Assembly: GCA_002413455.1 (NCBI GenBank) | Contig: DHXA01000102.1 | Span: 1-5,736 of the forward strand | From: Rhodanobacter sp. UBA5168 | GTDB lineage: Bacteria; Pseudomonadota; Gammaproteobacteria; Xanthomonadales; Rhodanobacteraceae | Direction: 5' to 3' | DNA length: 5,736 bases | In this document: positions 5,374-5,736 of the stretch, piece after piece | Layout of the letters: each line of letters opens with the position of its first letter | Position numbering within the stretch: position 1 is the stretch's first letter | Translations under genes and position numbers: made by a program | Notes under the pieces: generated by a model | The model's input: the letters and a program-made list of their open reading frames with translations, nothing else | Database searches by the model: none | Told to the model about the DNA's origin: nothing

Positions 5374-5736
5374 TCAGCCCAGCCAGCGCCAGACCAGATA
5401 CACCAGCGGCGCGCACACCAGCAGGAACGGAATCGACACCGTGTGAAGCAGCCGCAAGCCATGCGGCTGTTTTGCCAGGCGCAGCGCGATCAGGTTCGCC
5501 AGCGAGCCGATCGCCACGCCGAAGCCGCCCACGTTCACGGCAACTGCCAGTGCGGTGGCGTCCGGTGTGCGATCGAGCAGCAACACGGTCGCTGGCACAT
5601 TGCTGATCAGCTGCGAGGCGACGATGCCGCTGGCATAAAGCGTCAGTGGCTCGCTGAAATCGAGCCGGTCCAGCGCATGCCGCACCAGCGGCAGCTCGGC
5701 GAAGTGACCCAGCCCCAGAAAGATCGCCGCGAACGT
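5374..5736 (-). CDS. SLC13/ArsB-superfamily membrane permease, C-terminal part
   Basis: C-terminal 120 residues of a polytopic inner-membrane transporter; the rest lies beyond the right edge. Only one frame stays open to the edge, and the GTG at 5685 is an internal codon, not the start. About three to four hydrophobic segments are visible: the first 10 or so residues at the edge, LYASGIVASQLISNVPATVLLL (with SNVPA), TALAVAVNVGGFGVAIGSLANLIALRL (with GSLANLIA), and TVSIPFLLVCAPLVYLVWRW near the end. The SNVPA re-entrant-type motif and the later GSLANLI motif are typical of the ion-transporter superfamily that includes SLC13 anion symporters, ArsB, NhaD and CitMHS. The substrate cannot be told from this part. 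It converges on the DUF4097-like gene with 8 bp between stop codons. Confidence 0.8.
   Translation of the reverse strand, partial: TFAAIFLGLGHFAELPLVRHALDRLDFSEPLTLYASGIVASQLISNVPATVLLLDRTPDATALAVAVNVGGFGVAIGSLANLIALRLAKQPHGLRLLHTVSIPFLLVCAPLVYLVWRWLG

Overview
The window is an ordinary, tightly packed, GC-rich chromosomal segment. Codon bias, gene families and gene order suggest a gammaproteobacterium of the Lysobacterales/Xanthomonadales, most like Rhodanobacteraceae; this is inference from family resemblance, not a database match. I see no mobile elements, CRISPR arrays, RNA genes or integration scars, and no clear undescribed system.

Layout. The left edge holds the N-terminal third of bioA (biotin synthesis) on the minus strand. 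It diverges from a five-gene plus-strand run: an isolated gspN (type II secretion accessory protein), an inositol-monophosphatase-family gene (hisN-like), nudE (Nudix hydrolase), cysQ (3'-phosphoadenosine-5'-phosphate phosphatase) and mazG (NTP pyrophosphohydrolase). The first four are separated by 15 bp, 23 bp and a 4-bp ATGA overlap, so they look co-transcribed. mazG follows after 86 bp with its own Shine-Dalgarno. A further 112 bp, containing two small hairpins, leads to a secreted DUF4097/DUF2807-like beta-repeat protein carrying seven GSGD turns. That gene converges, with only 8 bp between stop codons, on the C-terminal part of a minus-strand SLC13/ArsB-superfamily permease that runs off the right edge.

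How the genes fit together. nudE, cysQ and mazG are all house-cleaning enzymes that hydrolyse nucleotides or nucleotide by-products, and the hisN-like gene is a paralogue of cysQ with the same metal-phosphatase core. gspN, bioA, the beta-repeat protein and the permease have no evident functional link to them. The points most worth checking are an identical leaderless-promoter geometry at bioA and nudE, the GSGD solenoid, the orphan gspN, the W-to-L change in the hisN-like active-site motif, and the pair of hairpins after mazG.
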